The translations under genes were made by a program, and so were the position numbers. Of a stretch of 64,000 nucleotides of DNA, positions 36,040 through 44,878 are shown in pieces (position 1 is the first letter of the stretch; every line of letters starts with the position of its first letter). The DNA is from Candidatus Saccharimonadota bacterium (GTDB lineage Bacteria > Patescibacteriota > Saccharimonadia > Saccharimonadales > Saccharimonadaceae), in assembly GCA_028288995.1 (NCBI GenBank), contig JAQGHF010000003.1, positions 124,001-188,000 on the forward strand. The letters are read 5' to 3'. The notes beneath the pieces are model-generated. The model ran no database searches. It had not been told where the DNA came from and saw nothing but the letters and a program-made list of their open reading frames with translations.

Positions 36040-38386
36040 CCTCCCCACCGTTATTAGACGTAGTCTAGTGCTATTAATTTTAGTGCTGACTACACTGACC
36101 GTTGCGTTTACTACAACGCTAATATTCGCGCATGCGTCACACGCAGTCGCGGGTACAACTAAAACGATCAACTTCCAAGGCCGCTTGCTGACAGCAGGAG
36201 GGGCCGTAGTTCCTGATGGTAACTACAACATCCAATTTAAGATTTACCAAGGTGGGTCTGGCGCTGCTGCTGGCAACCCTGACGGAACCCTCAAGTGGAC
36301 TGAAACCTACGTGAATGGCAGCAGTACCGGAGTCGAAGTCAAAGATGGCTTCCTCTCGGTCAATCTTGGCTCAAAGAATCCGTTCGGAACCAGCGTGGAC
36401 TGGAACCAAGACAACCTTTGGCTTTCCATGAACATCGCTGGCTCTGCAGCCGGCTGTTCGACGTTTGGAACCTCACCTTGTGGGGCTGACGGCGAAATGC
36501 TTCCGATGAAGCAGATCACAGCGACACCATACGCCATCAACTCCGGTCAACTGAACGGCATTACCTCCGACGGCTTCTTGCAAAACACTACTACCCCTCA
36601 AACCGCAGATTTCAATATTACCGGTGCAGGTACAGCCGACTTATTACAAGCTACGACCAAATTAGCTACTGCGGCAATTGATACGGTTAGCGCAAATGGC
36701 ACACTCACTATCGGAGCAGCCTATGCAAATACTATCAATATCGGTCGGGCTGATGATGCAAACAGCACTATCAATATTGGAGTGGGCTCTGGATCAAGAA
36801 CAGTAACAGTTGGCACTACCGACAGTAACTCATACGTCAACGTCCAAGGTGGAACACAAGGTGTTCGTGTTAACACAAATGGTGGCTTTGCTGTTCACAC
36901 AATCACAAGTAATACCGACAATCTCCTCGTTGATTCTTACGGTAACACAACTGTTAAGCTGTCTACTGATGCCAGGTTTGAAATTCACGGCTCAAGTAAC
37001 AACACACTGCTGAGTGTCGTAGATAATAATCAAATTATTACTGCGTACAACTCATCGCTTATCGCTAATGGATCGGCTCAGTTCAATCAAGGTATTACCA
37101 TCCAAGGAACTGGCACCTACCTCACCCCAGGTGGTGCATCCCTTTCAACAGCTATTAATATTCCAAATTACACAGTGCCAGCATACGGGTCGGTCGTTTC
37201 ATTCGGTCTTCCGTCAACATCTGCGGCAACTGCTCGTGGCCTGCTTGTCGCTGACGGTCGAACGAGCAGCCACCAAGCAACCATCGGCGTCTTATCACCT
37301 GATGAGAATGCAATCATGGGACTTAGCTGGAATGGTAGTAACTCGACAGGTACACTTTCAAACACAGCAAGTTCACTCGCCCTTCAAGGCAACGGTCTCA
37401 ACCTCCTTACTGCAACAAATAATAGCGGTCAATCAAATGTAGGTATCGGCAATAGCGCCTCAGCTGGATATGCGCTTGACGTTACTGGTGACATCAACTC
37501 ATCAACTCAGTACCGAATCGGCGGCGTGACAGCCCTGACTGGCTCATCACTCACCTTCGCTGGTACAACAAGCTCTACCGTCACATCTGCAACCAGCCAA
37601 TCCTTGGATCTTAATGGTATGGCTGGTGTTAACATCAAGAATAACGGCACAACAAGTGCAAGCTTCGGTGCATCAAACGTTCAAATTGGTAGTGGCTCGG
37701 GAACTGGAACACCAACGCTTCTTACCCTGGATAAATCAGGCAGCGCTCCGAGCGTTTCAGGTGACGCGATGCTTGGAAGTATGTACTACGACACAACCCT
37801 TGGACAAGTGCAGTGTTTTGAGGCAAACGGATGGGGCAACTGTACAAACAGCCCTGACGACTTCGTGTCACTCAGCCCAGAATACAGCAACGCCGTTATT
37901 CACAGCACCGGCACTGGCACGATGACTTCAGATCTATGTTCGGACGCCCTTAATATTAATGATGGAAGCTCGTCACAACCGACAATTTGTGGCACTAATG
38001 AAACATATAACTACTACAACTGGACATCTTCACAGGTAACAGCTCAAACTCGAAGCATCTACGTCACCTACCAGCTTCCAAGTAGCTTTAAGGAATTCGT
38101 GGCAGGTTCAACATCGCTAACAGGTCGCACGGACAGTAGTGACTCTACGGTTAGTTACCAGGTATATCGCAATACAACAACTGGACTCGTCGCTTGTGGA
38201 TCAGTTACCTCAGCCTCAACCGGAACACAAACAAGCTGGCAAAAAGCCACTGCAACGAGTACCGCAGACCCATCAACCTGTAGCTTCGCAGCCGGAGATA
38301 GCATCGTCTTCAAGATCAACCTCACTGCAGCGAATGATGCCAATGCGTATGCAAGCACCCTTAACTTTGCCTTTAGCAACCACTAG
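36029..38386 (+). CDS. Large fibre-like surface protein (CPR-type adhesin)
   Basis: 785 aa. Signal peptide (about 8-42), then INFQGRLLTAGGAVVPDGNYNIQFKIYQGG, a beta domain widespread in CPR surface proteins. A long shaft of Asn/Ser/Thr/Gly repeats (for example NTINIGRADDANSTINIGVGSGSRTV) follows, then a segment AMLGSMYYDTTLGQVQCFEANGWGNC typical of tail-fibre-like proteins, and a C-terminal beta domain with several cysteines. No anchor. A role in host contact is plausible for a host-attached bacterium but not shown. The start codon is within a strong mRNA stem. Confidence 0.7.
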   Translation: MWCHLPTVIRRSLVLLILVLTTLTVAFTTTLIFAHASHAVAGTTKTINFQGRLLTAGGAVVPDGNYNIQFKIYQGGSGAAAGNPDGTLKWTETYVNGSSTGVEVKDGFLSVNLGSKNPFGTSVDWNQDNLWLSMNIAGSAAGCSTFGTSPCGADGEMLPMKQITATPYAINSGQLNGITSDGFLQNTTTPQTADFNITGAGTADLLQATTKLATAAIDTVSANGTLTIGAAYANTINIGRADDANSTINIGVGSGSRTVTVGTTDSNSYVNVQGGTQGVRVNTNGGFAVHTITSNTDNLLVDSYGNTTVKLSTDARFEIHGSSNNTLLSVVDNNQIITAYNSSLIANGSAQFNQGITIQGTGTYLTPGGASLSTAINIPNYTVPAYGSVVSFGLPSTSAATARGLLVADGRTSSHQATIGVLSPDENAIMGLSWNGSNSTGTLSNTASSLALQGNGLNLLTATNNSGQSNVGIGNSASAGYALDVTGDINSSTQYRIGGVTALTGSSLTFAGTTSSTVTSATSQSLDLNGMAGVNIKNNGTTSASFGASNVQIGSGSGTGTPTLLTLDKSGSAPSVSGDAMLGSMYYDTTLGQVQCFEANGWGNCTNSPDDFVSLSPEYSNAVIHSTGTGTMTSDLCSDALNINDGSSSQPTICGTNETYNYYNWTSSQVTAQTRSIYVTYQLPSSFKEFVAGSTSLTGRTDSSDSTVSYQVYRNTTTGLVACGSVTSASTGTQTSWQKATATSTADPSTCSFAAGDSIVFKINLTAANDANAYASTLNFAFSNH

Positions 38387-38436
38387 AGATCATCGCTTAT
38401 GTTAAAATGACACCAATAGTAGAAGGGTAGCGTGCA

Positions 38437-38952
38437 ATGATACAAATGGAGAAACGGCTCAAAAAACGAACCATCATCGTTGGGAGTATCTTTGCTATCG
38501 TCCTCATTATTGCCATCATTACAGCCGTGGCGATTAACCGCCAAGCAAACCATAAGACTGGGCAGACTATCATTCAAAACCCGGGATATACTACCATTTT
38601 GCCGACCGGTAAATCGATCGTTCAGCTCGGTGGATGGGTACGAGTCAGCCCAACAGGGAGTGACCCAGTCTACGCATATGCCGATACGGTCAGCGGTGTC
38701 CCAATAAGCGTCAGCCAGCAACCCCTTCCTGCATCATTCAAGAATAATAGCGACAGTAAAGTTGCGGAGCTTGCGAAAAGCTATAATGCAACTGCGACCA
38801 TAACAATCGGTGATACGACTGTATATATTGGAACTTCTGCCAAGGGACCACAGTCGGTCATCTTTACGAAATCAAACCTGTTGATTCTCATTAAATCAGA
38901 AAAGAAAATAGAAAATGCGGCGTGGTCAACCTACGCCGCATCCTTGCAGTAA
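38437..38952 (+). CDS. Single-pass membrane protein, unknown family
   Basis: 171 aa. Basic start (KRLKKR), one helix (about 12-33), then an extracellular alpha/beta domain without known motif. A TGTTAAAAT extended -10 lies 33 nt upstream, and AAGGG precedes the ATG (38437; 38446 is an alternative). The last codons fold into a 12-bp hairpin (38915-38941) that probably helps protect or end the mRNA before the convergent neighbour. Confidence 0.6.
   Translation: MIQMEKRLKKRTIIVGSIFAIVLIIAIITAVAINRQANHKTGQTIIQNPGYTTILPTGKSIVQLGGWVRVSPTGSDPVYAYADTVSGVPISVSQQPLPASFKNNSDSKVAELAKSYNATATITIGDTTVYIGTSAKGPQSVIFTKSNLLILIKSEKKIENAAWSTYAASLQ
38915..38941. other. Strong hairpin inside the end of a coding region
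   Basis: atgcggcgt / acgccgcat (9 bp) continued by ggt / acc with one bulged base, loop of two bases. It sits in the last 13 codons of the 171-aa gene, between convergent genes, without a clear T tract. Confidence 0.6.
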
Positions 38953-38964
38953 TATACGAGCTTA

Positions 38965-39558
38965 TTATTTAGCGCCAGCGTATTTGTCAATTGACTGTGC
39001 AACCTTACCATCAGGTTTAAGATTTTCATAAAAGAGTACTTGGGTCTTCGCGATAATCATCGCATCTTCCGGACCATGGACTTCGCTTCCTAACTTGATA
39101 AGCTGCACACTACTTGAATCAGTTGAGCTATTTTGCGGGTTTGTTGAGCCGGTTGTTGACGTACCTGATTGGGTCTGCAGATAGAAAATATCCGTCAGTT
39201 TTAAGTAATCATTATTAAAGACCTGAAGCTTTCCGAAATACACCTGCCCGTTCGTAAAGAATACAGCTTGGTACTTCTTGCTATCAATCGCACTGCCGGC
39301 AGTTTGCATATTTGACCATGCATTCCAGCCCAAAACACCAAGAATAGCGATAACGATAATCACGATAACAGGCAAAATAAAACGTTTTTTAAACGACTTC
39401 TTCTGTTTTGTAGTGTGGTCTGATACAGCCGCTCGATATGCAGTCCTTGGTTCCTCTTTCGCCGGTTGTACCTCTTCAGATTGTCGAGATGTCGACTCCG
39501 GCCTACTCGGAACTCTTCTGTCTACCGGTTGTGGCGCACGAAACGGTCCCCCATCCAT
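38965..39558 (-). CDS. Conserved membrane protein with small extracellular domain
   Basis: 197 aa from ATG 39558. The longer ORF start (39600) touches a -10 box and would not be transcribed; GGAG lies 10 nt before 39558. Basic, proline-rich cytosolic N-terminus (about 1-60), one helix (about 61-83), then a beta-rich domain (QAVFFTNGQVYFGKLQVFNNDYLKLTDIFYLQ) with an S/T/N-rich loop. The FTNGQVYFGKL stretch recalls a recurrent hypothetical of Saccharibacteria as far as I can recall. Function unknown. Confidence 0.62.
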   Translation of the reverse strand: MDGGPFRAPQPVDRRVPSRPESTSRQSEEVQPAKEEPRTAYRAAVSDHTTKQKKSFKKRFILPVIVIIVIAILGVLGWNAWSNMQTAGSAIDSKKYQAVFFTNGQVYFGKLQVFNNDYLKLTDIFYLQTQSGTSTTGSTNPQNSSTDSSSVQLIKLGSEVHGPEDAMIIAKTQVLFYENLKPDGKVAQSIDKYAGAK

Positions 39559-39600
39559 GTCTGTTTTTCTCCAATTCCCTATGCTTGTTTGGTCTATCAT

Positions 39601-39629
39601 AGCATAAGGAATATACCCCTTTCAATCAA
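39601..39629 (-). promoter_or_regulatory. Promoter of the 197-aa membrane protein
   Basis: Minus strand TTGATT, 17 nt, TATGCT. The ORF-track start ATG 39600 immediately follows the -10, so it lies upstream of the transcript; the start was moved to 39558. Confidence 0.5.
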
Positions 39630-39684
39630 AGTGCCGAACGACTGGTGTTGCATTAACGTAAGGGGTTTGCTTTACTGATGTCAG

Positions 39685-40359
39685 ATGAGACTGTCACGAA
39701 TCGCTATTATTAAGCTCAGTTCCGTTGTTGTCTTTGCCTTCATCGTTGGCATATCTTTTTTTGGCACAAGTACTGCGCACGCTGAGTTCGAGTGTGGCAC
39801 ATACGGGGCAGGCGGTGGCTATGGTCTCGATAATTATAATTCACCAAATTGCGACACTACAGGTGGCGGGACGACGACCAGCCCAATAGATTCCACGCAG
39901 CCAACGACCCCTGAGAATGTCACAACCCAAAATACTATCACTTTAAATGATTACAGTGAGTATCTCTCTGGTGCCGGCAAATCACTGGAGCTTATCCAAG
40001 GGCAGATCCTTCACTTCACATTTAATGGTGAACAACACACAATCACCATAAAAGTGATTACCGATACCTATATCATTGTGACTATTGCTTCAACGCCACA
40101 TGATGTCACCATTCAAAAGGGCGAGACGGTAAAGTACGATGTCGACGGTGATGGAACAACTGACATATCCCTATCTTACATATCATCAACTGCGGGCGTG
40201 GGAACACTTAGCTTCACTCAATTAGCAAAGCAGGGCTCAAGTCCAGCGCCTTCCGGACAAAACAATTGGTGGATTTTGTGGACTGCTCTAGGTATCGTCG
40301 TTATTATCAGTGTATTAGTGACTTTGAAAATAAAAGCACGAAAAAAGAACACAACGTAG
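39685..40359 (+). CDS. Secreted protein with C-terminal anchor and EF-hand-like loop
   Basis: 224 aa. Signal peptide (about 1-33), a Gly/Tyr-rich segment with two cysteines (ECGTYGAGGGYG...NCDTT), a Thr/Pro linker, a beta-rich domain (about 75-180) and a C-terminal helix (about 194-213) with a basic tail. YDVDGDGTTDISLSY has the DxDGDGxxD pattern of calcium-binding dockerin/EF-hand loops. No sorting motif. Function unknown; probably a surface protein. Confidence 0.62.
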   Translation: MRLSRIAIIKLSSVVVFAFIVGISFFGTSTAHAEFECGTYGAGGGYGLDNYNSPNCDTTGGGTTTSPIDSTQPTTPENVTTQNTITLNDYSEYLSGAGKSLELIQGQILHFTFNGEQHTITIKVITDTYIIVTIASTPHDVTIQKGETVKYDVDGDGTTDISLSYISSTAGVGTLSFTQLAKQGSSPAPSGQNNWWILWTALGIVVIISVLVTLKIKARKKNTT

Positions 40360-40366
40360 CAAAGAC

Positions 40367-41674
40367 TTAAGGGTATTGCCTTACCCACTGCTTTAAAGAG
40401 CTTAAGAATCCCTGACAGGCAATCGGATCGGTGTTAATTGGGTAATTACCTGAGCCAGTATTATTAAAGTAGGAAACGCCAATTACTGAATAAGTATGCA
40501 TCGTATCGAACATTCCACTAAACCACGCTGCTCTGGCTGTCGAGCCAATACTTACGTCCGTTCCCGTTTCGCAAATAATGAATGGCTTGGTCGTCGTGAC
40601 ACTGGTCTGCATCCACTGGATATCAGCAGCGAATAAAGCAGCGAATGGCGCATTTGCCCCTGCTACTGAAGAAGGGTTGCTGTAGCCGTCCAACCCAATG
40701 TATTCACAATTGGCATCACCTGGATACGTGCTATTTCCCGTTCCTACCGCACCGACAGTCGCCGGCGCATAAATAGGAAAGCCTGATCCATTAGTCGGAC
40801 CAGTGCTTAATACGCCTGAATCAGCCACGACACCTGTTCTATTATTTGCAATATTTGGACACCATACCCAAGGCACGTTAGGTGCACTGATAGAAGTTTC
40901 TTGCGCTCGCCATACGGCTCGAACGTGATTCCACAAAGCAACATATTGCGATGCCGAGTACGTATACGTACTCGTTGGATAAACACCCCAAGGATACCAA
41001 TTGCCATTCATTTCATGCGCAAATCGTAGTATCAAATTATTACCGACAGCACTCGAGGCAAATGTCTGAATGACACTATCGTAATTACCGGCGGTTATTC
41101 CGACTAAATCAAAAATTAATGCCGTTACGTAGTTCTTTGTAGGCGTAAAAGGCGTCGTCGTAATGTGTGTTCCTGAAGTTACTGTATACGGAACATCCAT
41201 CGTGAGTTGTATTCCACCAGGTCCACCCGATGCCCCACCAAGCACGACGTATGTGCCATTAGGCTGAGTAACGTGTGCCGCCAACAAACTACCGGTAATG
41301 ACAAACCCACTGTATGAGGTTCCCGAGATCATTGGATTATCAACAACCCCATCGCTTGTGCGAATACCCCCTGCGACGTTGAAACTCGCTGTCACAGGCT
41401 CCAAAGTCATCATTTGACTACGACCAGTTGCAGTAATCGCGTTAATATTTGTCGTCGGCCAAGGATTATTAAAATTCTGATAGTATTGAATGTTATTCAC
41501 TGAAGCATGTAGTGACTGCTCAAAGACTGTTGTCAGACTCAGCGCGACACTCGACCCCCCTGTTGCAACAGAGAAAAACGGACGTGGAACACCGCCGGTT
41601 ACCGTGCTCGGAAACTTGTACAGTTCAACGCCGATTGACCCGCGAATACCTCTATAAAGGCGTCGCCTGACCAC
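40367..41674 (-). CDS. GH26-like glycoside hydrolase (beta-mannanase family), no signal peptide
   Basis: 435 aa. LRFAHEMNGNWYPWG (acid/base Glu about 221) and KPFIICETGTD (nucleophile Glu about 369) are the two GH26 signatures at the usual spacing. Between the early strand RSQMMTLEP (about 85-92) and the AGNYDSVIQTFA helix, an insert of about 85 aa with beta-sandwich character (ISGTSYSGFVITG...) interrupts the barrel. There is no signal peptide, unlike most GH26 enzymes. It begins one base after the stop of the fibre-like gene upstream, so both are one unit. Substrate probably mannan or a mixed glycan. Confidence 0.75.
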   Translation of the reverse strand: MVRRRLYRGIRGSIGVELYKFPSTVTGGVPRPFFSVATGGSSVALSLTTVFEQSLHASVNNIQYYQNFNNPWPTTNINAITATGRSQMMTLEPVTASFNVAGGIRTSDGVVDNPMISGTSYSGFVITGSLLAAHVTQPNGTYVVLGGASGGPGGIQLTMDVPYTVTSGTHITTTPFTPTKNYVTALIFDLVGITAGNYDSVIQTFASSAVGNNLILRFAHEMNGNWYPWGVYPTSTYTYSASQYVALWNHVRAVWRAQETSISAPNVPWVWCPNIANNRTGVVADSGVLSTGPTNGSGFPIYAPATVGAVGTGNSTYPGDANCEYIGLDGYSNPSSVAGANAPFAALFAADIQWMQTSVTTTKPFIICETGTDVSIGSTARAAWFSGMFDTMHTYSVIGVSYFNNTGSGNYPINTDPIACQGFLSSLKQWVRQYP

Positions 41675-43117
41675 CTACGAAATTCCTGCCCAAGGGATGG
41701 CGCTAGAAGTTGAGGAGCTTGCCAAGCTAAGTGTTGCGGGAAGTGCCGTATAACTGCCACCATAAATACATTGCCGATAAGTTCCTGCCGCCGTTCCAAT
41801 ATTGACACCAGTTGCACCAATACCAAGCGCAGCGGTTCGAATAAAGGTCGGTGAAGTCGTTCCTACAACCAAAAAGCCGACATAATAATGTCCAGCACTT
41901 AAACTTTGGCTTGCCGTAAGCGCCATGGTCTTCATACCGACTGAGGTCCAGTTGGTCGACTGATCCGAAGTTTGAGCAATCAAGGTTGCAGTCATACCGG
42001 AGATACTATACAACCCGCAGAGATTTTGACCAGCCGTAAGCGTCGCACCCACCACACTGACGCCACAAATAATATTCGTTGCCGTACTGGCGGTTGATAC
42101 GGTGAGCTTCTGTAGAAAAAGCACACCTGTACTGACCGTTCCGCTGCTTCCTGCAAAAGCAACGTCATACGACCACGAGACGAGGCTTTGATCAGCAGGC
42201 GCGGGGTTACTATTTCCTCCGCCACCGCCAGCTCCAGCTGAAGCAACCGTCAGCACACCGTGCCCGTTACTATCACCGCCTGTAATTGTCACGTTCGCGC
42301 CTGCGATAAGCTGCGTGACACCTTGATGGGTGTGCCCCGCGTCAGCCGCAAGTCCTGTCGAGCCAGTAGTTGTCGCGACACCAACCGCTTGATAATCACC
42401 AAGCGTTATATCGAGTTTCGGCGTTGCACCCTGAGCAAGCAGCGTTGCTCCAGCGTCCGTTGTCATAATATTCAAGACAGTCGTTGTATTGGCCGCTGGG
42501 GCAACAGGAGTTGCCGTTCCTGTGTCGTAGGTAGGTGTGACCGAAGAACCATTCACAGTCCATCCAGTGAAGCTGCGTGATCCCGTACTATCCTGCGTTA
42601 CTTTAACCAATAACTCGACAACAGTCCCCGTAACGGGAAGATTGATAAGATTAAAACTGAAACTACCAGTAACCGTACCACTCCAGACATAGGCTAATGA
42701 ACAATCAAGTGCAATAACACCGCTCGTCGAAGGGAACGCTCTGGCTGTTTGCGCATCCGCTGCATTGATGATTCTACTATCATTGCCTGCCGCAGCTGTT
42801 GTACTCGTCGTCCCGATTGCAAGATTGCTTGTCCCTGCGCCGATAGCCGTCCGAGCCGAGGCTTGATCTGCGCCAGATGCAATGACCGCTGGCTTGTTAG
42901 CAATAGTGCTCCAATCAGGAGCAGCAGCAGTTGCGTTTAATTTCGTTTGCACCGCACTAGAAAGTTTTGTCTCAAGTACTGTGCCGTCAGCTATGTGGGT
43001 AGAATTGATCACCCCGTCCTTAATCGAACCGTCTGTTTTTAGACTTTGAGAAAGGTAGTCATTGAGGACACCACCCCAGGTCCCTTTATCAGCGCCTGGT
43101 GTCGGTAATCTTGCCAT
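41675..43117 (-). CDS. Phage tail fibre-like protein
   Basis: 480 aa. The N-terminus MARLPTPGADKGTWGGVLNDYL is a conserved opening of fibre-like proteins in actinobacteria, their phages and Saccharibacteria. It is followed by shaft-like segments (GSIKDGVINSTHIADGTVLETKLSSAV; ARTAIGAGTSNLAIG; HTHQGVTQLIAGANVTITGG), a glycine linker (about 293-300) and a C-terminal beta-sandwich head. No signal peptide. The pairing with a GH26 enzyme suggests a receptor-binding/depolymerase module, either a domesticated phage tail part or a secreted adhesin. Other phage genes are absent. Confidence 0.65.
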   Translation of the reverse strand: MARLPTPGADKGTWGGVLNDYLSQSLKTDGSIKDGVINSTHIADGTVLETKLSSAVQTKLNATAAAPDWSTIANKPAVIASGADQASARTAIGAGTSNLAIGTTSTTAAAGNDSRIINAADAQTARAFPSTSGVIALDCSLAYVWSGTVTGSFSFNLINLPVTGTVVELLVKVTQDSTGSRSFTGWTVNGSSVTPTYDTGTATPVAPAANTTTVLNIMTTDAGATLLAQGATPKLDITLGDYQAVGVATTTGSTGLAADAGHTHQGVTQLIAGANVTITGGDSNGHGVLTVASAGAGGGGGNSNPAPADQSLVSWSYDVAFAGSSGTVSTGVLFLQKLTVSTASTATNIICGVSVVGATLTAGQNLCGLYSISGMTATLIAQTSDQSTNWTSVGMKTMALTASQSLSAGHYYVGFLVVGTTSPTFIRTAALGIGATGVNIGTAAGTYRQCIYGGSYTALPATLSLASSSTSSAIPWAGIS

Positions 43118-43172
43118 TTCTACTCCCTGTTAGTAATCCGTTGATTATACCATACCGGATATGCTTTGCAAC

Positions 43173-43235
43173 TCAATACCTTGAAAAATGATCGGTCTTA
43201 ATAAATCGACGTCGAACTCCAAGCCTCTTTTTAAA
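43173..43235 (-). pseudogene. Remnant of the 3' end of a RnfD-FNR fusion gene
   Basis: In frame this reads FKKRLGVRRRFIKTDHFSRY then TGA, nearly identical to the C-terminus of the intact gene at 44879 (RLGVHRRFIKTDHFSGY). About 53 of 60 bases match. Upstream codons are lost (an in-frame TAG follows). The remnant and the intact end form direct repeats around the three genes between them. Confidence 0.75.
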
Positions 43236-43243
43236 CTACTCCG

Positions 43244-43696
43244 TTAGAAATCTGCGATAACAAGTTTCTTCATTTGCATCATATGCGCGTACGCATCTGG
43301 ACGCTGCATCAATTCACCCATATTCTTTGGGACAATCTGCCAGCTAAGTCCGTATTGGTCTTTACACCATCCACATTGCTCAACTTCTGGAACAGTTGAT
43401 AGTTTTGACCAAAAATAATCGATTTCTTCTTGGTCGTCACACTCGACTGCAAAAGAAACTGCTTCAGTAAACCGAAACGTATCATCGGCATTGATCGCCA
43501 TGAATCGATTACCATTTAGTTCAAAATCTATCATTAACTCTTTGCCTGCCATATCCTTTTGGAAATCGGCAAGTCCCTCATGCGGATAATACTCGGTCGA
43601 ATTAACCTTGCTATCTGGAAAGACCGACACGTAAAATTCGACTGCTTCTTTTGCGTTCCCATTAAACCATAGATTTGGTACAATAATCTTCTGCAC
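43244..43696 (-). CDS. VOC-fold protein (PhnB-like)
   Basis: 150 aa from GTG 43696, which has GGGAGGT 6 nt upstream; the ORF track begins seven codons earlier. Typical PhnB/3-demethylubiquinone methyltransferase-like VOC sequence: PNLWFNGNAKEAVEFYVSVFPDSKV at the start, and CGWCKDQYGLSWQIVPKNMGEL near the end. These small metal-binding proteins have varied roles, including resistance and isomerisation; the exact reaction cannot be told. First of three genes between the duplicated FNR ends. Confidence 0.85.
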   Translation of the reverse strand: MQKIIVPNLWFNGNAKEAVEFYVSVFPDSKVNSTEYYPHEGLADFQKDMAGKELMIDFELNGNRFMAINADDTFRFTEAVSFAVECDDQEEIDYFWSKLSTVPEVEQCGWCKDQYGLSWQIVPKNMGELMQRPDAYAHMMQMKKLVIADF

Positions 43697-43747
43697 TTTA
43701 GCACCTCCCTTACTCACGCGTTTACCTGTATCTAGTATATACGGTTC

Positions 43748-44227
43748 TTATTCAACTCTGCGGGCAAAATATTCCTCAGTTTCACGCATAAAGATCTCCG
43801 CTGTTTTTGGACCAACCCCGTACAGTATCTGGAGTCGTTTCGATAACTGCGCTTCGTCTGCGCTATCCTCCAACATGATATAGAGAGACCCTTCATACAT
43901 ACTAATAAGCTGTTGCATTGATGTTTTTAACGCATGTGTCATGACGTGTTGATAACGTGTATACCCACCTTGGTGGAGCAGCATTGTTAATTGGCGATCG
44001 GGCATCTGGAGAATTCCCCAAGGCGTGTCTAGTTTTCGATCAATAAATAATTTCCACGTCTTTACCGCCACTGTTGATTGGATTGGTTTACCCAGTAAGT
44101 ACGTCAGCAAAAACCAACGAAACATATCGTCGTCACCAGATAACACGTCAAGGTCAAAGTCCGCTGCGTGATGGACTGGTCTTGGTCGTTTCGTTCGTGG
44201 CTTCTTTTCGGGTCCTGGTTTCGTCAT
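43748..44227 (-). CDS. Helix-hairpin-helix protein related to HhH-GPD DNA glycosylases
   Basis: 159 aa from ATG 44227; a TATAAT box at 44259-44264 lies upstream of it and excludes the longer ORF start, while GTG 44242 next to AGAGGAG is an alternative. A basic N-terminus (TKPGPEKKPRTKRPRP) and helices lead to LQILYGVGPKTAEIFMRE, a clear HhH DNA-binding turn as in endonuclease III relatives. A catalytic Lys or Asp and an FeS cluster are not apparent, so it may bind DNA without glycosylase activity. Confidence 0.6.
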   Translation of the reverse strand: MTKPGPEKKPRTKRPRPVHHAADFDLDVLSGDDDMFRWFLLTYLLGKPIQSTVAVKTWKLFIDRKLDTPWGILQMPDRQLTMLLHQGGYTRYQHVMTHALKTSMQQLISMYEGSLYIMLEDSADEAQLSKRLQILYGVGPKTAEIFMRETEEYFARRVE

Positions 44228-44258
44228 TGTATGAGCTATCACACTCCTCTTTAGACCA

Positions 44259-44264
44259 ATTATA
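44259..44264 (-). promoter_or_regulatory. -10 box of the HhH gene
   Basis: TATAAT on the minus strand, inside the end of the HEASH gene, 31 nt before ATG 44227. No good -35. Confidence 0.35.
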
Positions 44265-44820
44265 CCTTCTTCATAATTTTTAAGATGATGAGGAACAATC
44301 CCCACAGAAGCGCAAGAATACCGACACCCATGCCAATATTCATCACCGCTCCACCAATCAATATATCTTTATCAAGCCAGCCAAGTTGCCCGAACACGAA
44401 ATGCCAGTCATGTTGAACTGTTTCACCAGGACCAATCAGTGGAAGCAGTTGGCTTCGCGCATCTGCCATATAGATACCCGCGTTGTGCATCGCAAGCATG
44501 ACCCATAATCCCGCAAAGACCGCGGCAAAGTATGCCCGGCCTTTGATCGTTGCGACCAAAATAAGCACAGTAAATAACACCTCACCAATAGAACCCGCGG
44601 CGGCTGTTGCTATTGAAGGTAAGAAAGCCGTCACAATATGGGACGCTTCATGGACGCCAAACTCTACAAAATATAAACCTGTCAAAAAGATATTATGTGA
44701 ATCATCGGCTCGAAATCCAAGGATTTGGGAGAATAGGTAGACGAAGAAGATGAGCCCAAGGATATATAGCCAAAGAGGATATTTTAGTTTTAACTTTGAC
44801 TGCACTGTAGGCTTTGCCAT
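44260..44820 (-). CDS. Multi-pass membrane protein with HEASH zinc-site motif (M50-like)
   Basis: 186 aa with about five helices. VEFGVHEASHIVTAFLP holds an HExxH motif (H57, E58, H61) at the start of a helix, as in site-2-type membrane metalloproteases, and a HDWHFVFGQLGWLD loop later could give a third ligand. It is smaller than RseP/SpoIVFB and has no PDZ domain. It may be an intramembrane protease or an inactive relative. An extended -10 ends 6 nt before the ATG, implying a leaderless transcript. Confidence 0.62.
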   Translation of the reverse strand: MAKPTVQSKLKLKYPLWLYILGLIFFVYLFSQILGFRADDSHNIFLTGLYFVEFGVHEASHIVTAFLPSIATAAAGSIGEVLFTVLILVATIKGRAYFAAVFAGLWVMLAMHNAGIYMADARSQLLPLIGPGETVQHDWHFVFGQLGWLDKDILIGGAVMNIGMGVGILALLWGLFLIILKIMKKV

Positions 44821-44826
44821 AGCTTA

Positions 44827-44835
44827 AGCATATCA
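44827..44835 (-). promoter_or_regulatory. Extended -10 promoter of the HEASH gene, leaderless type
   Basis: TGATATGCT on the minus strand, 6 nt before ATG 44820. No ribosome binding site can fit between them. Confidence 0.5.
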
Positions 44836-44878
44836 AAAAGTAATATATCCTGCTTGGGAAAGCGACGTACTGCGCCAC

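Noticed and set aside
40367-43117. Prophage
   Set aside because: Only a fibre-like protein and a hydrolase are present; no capsid, terminase, portal, integrase or lysis gene lies nearby.
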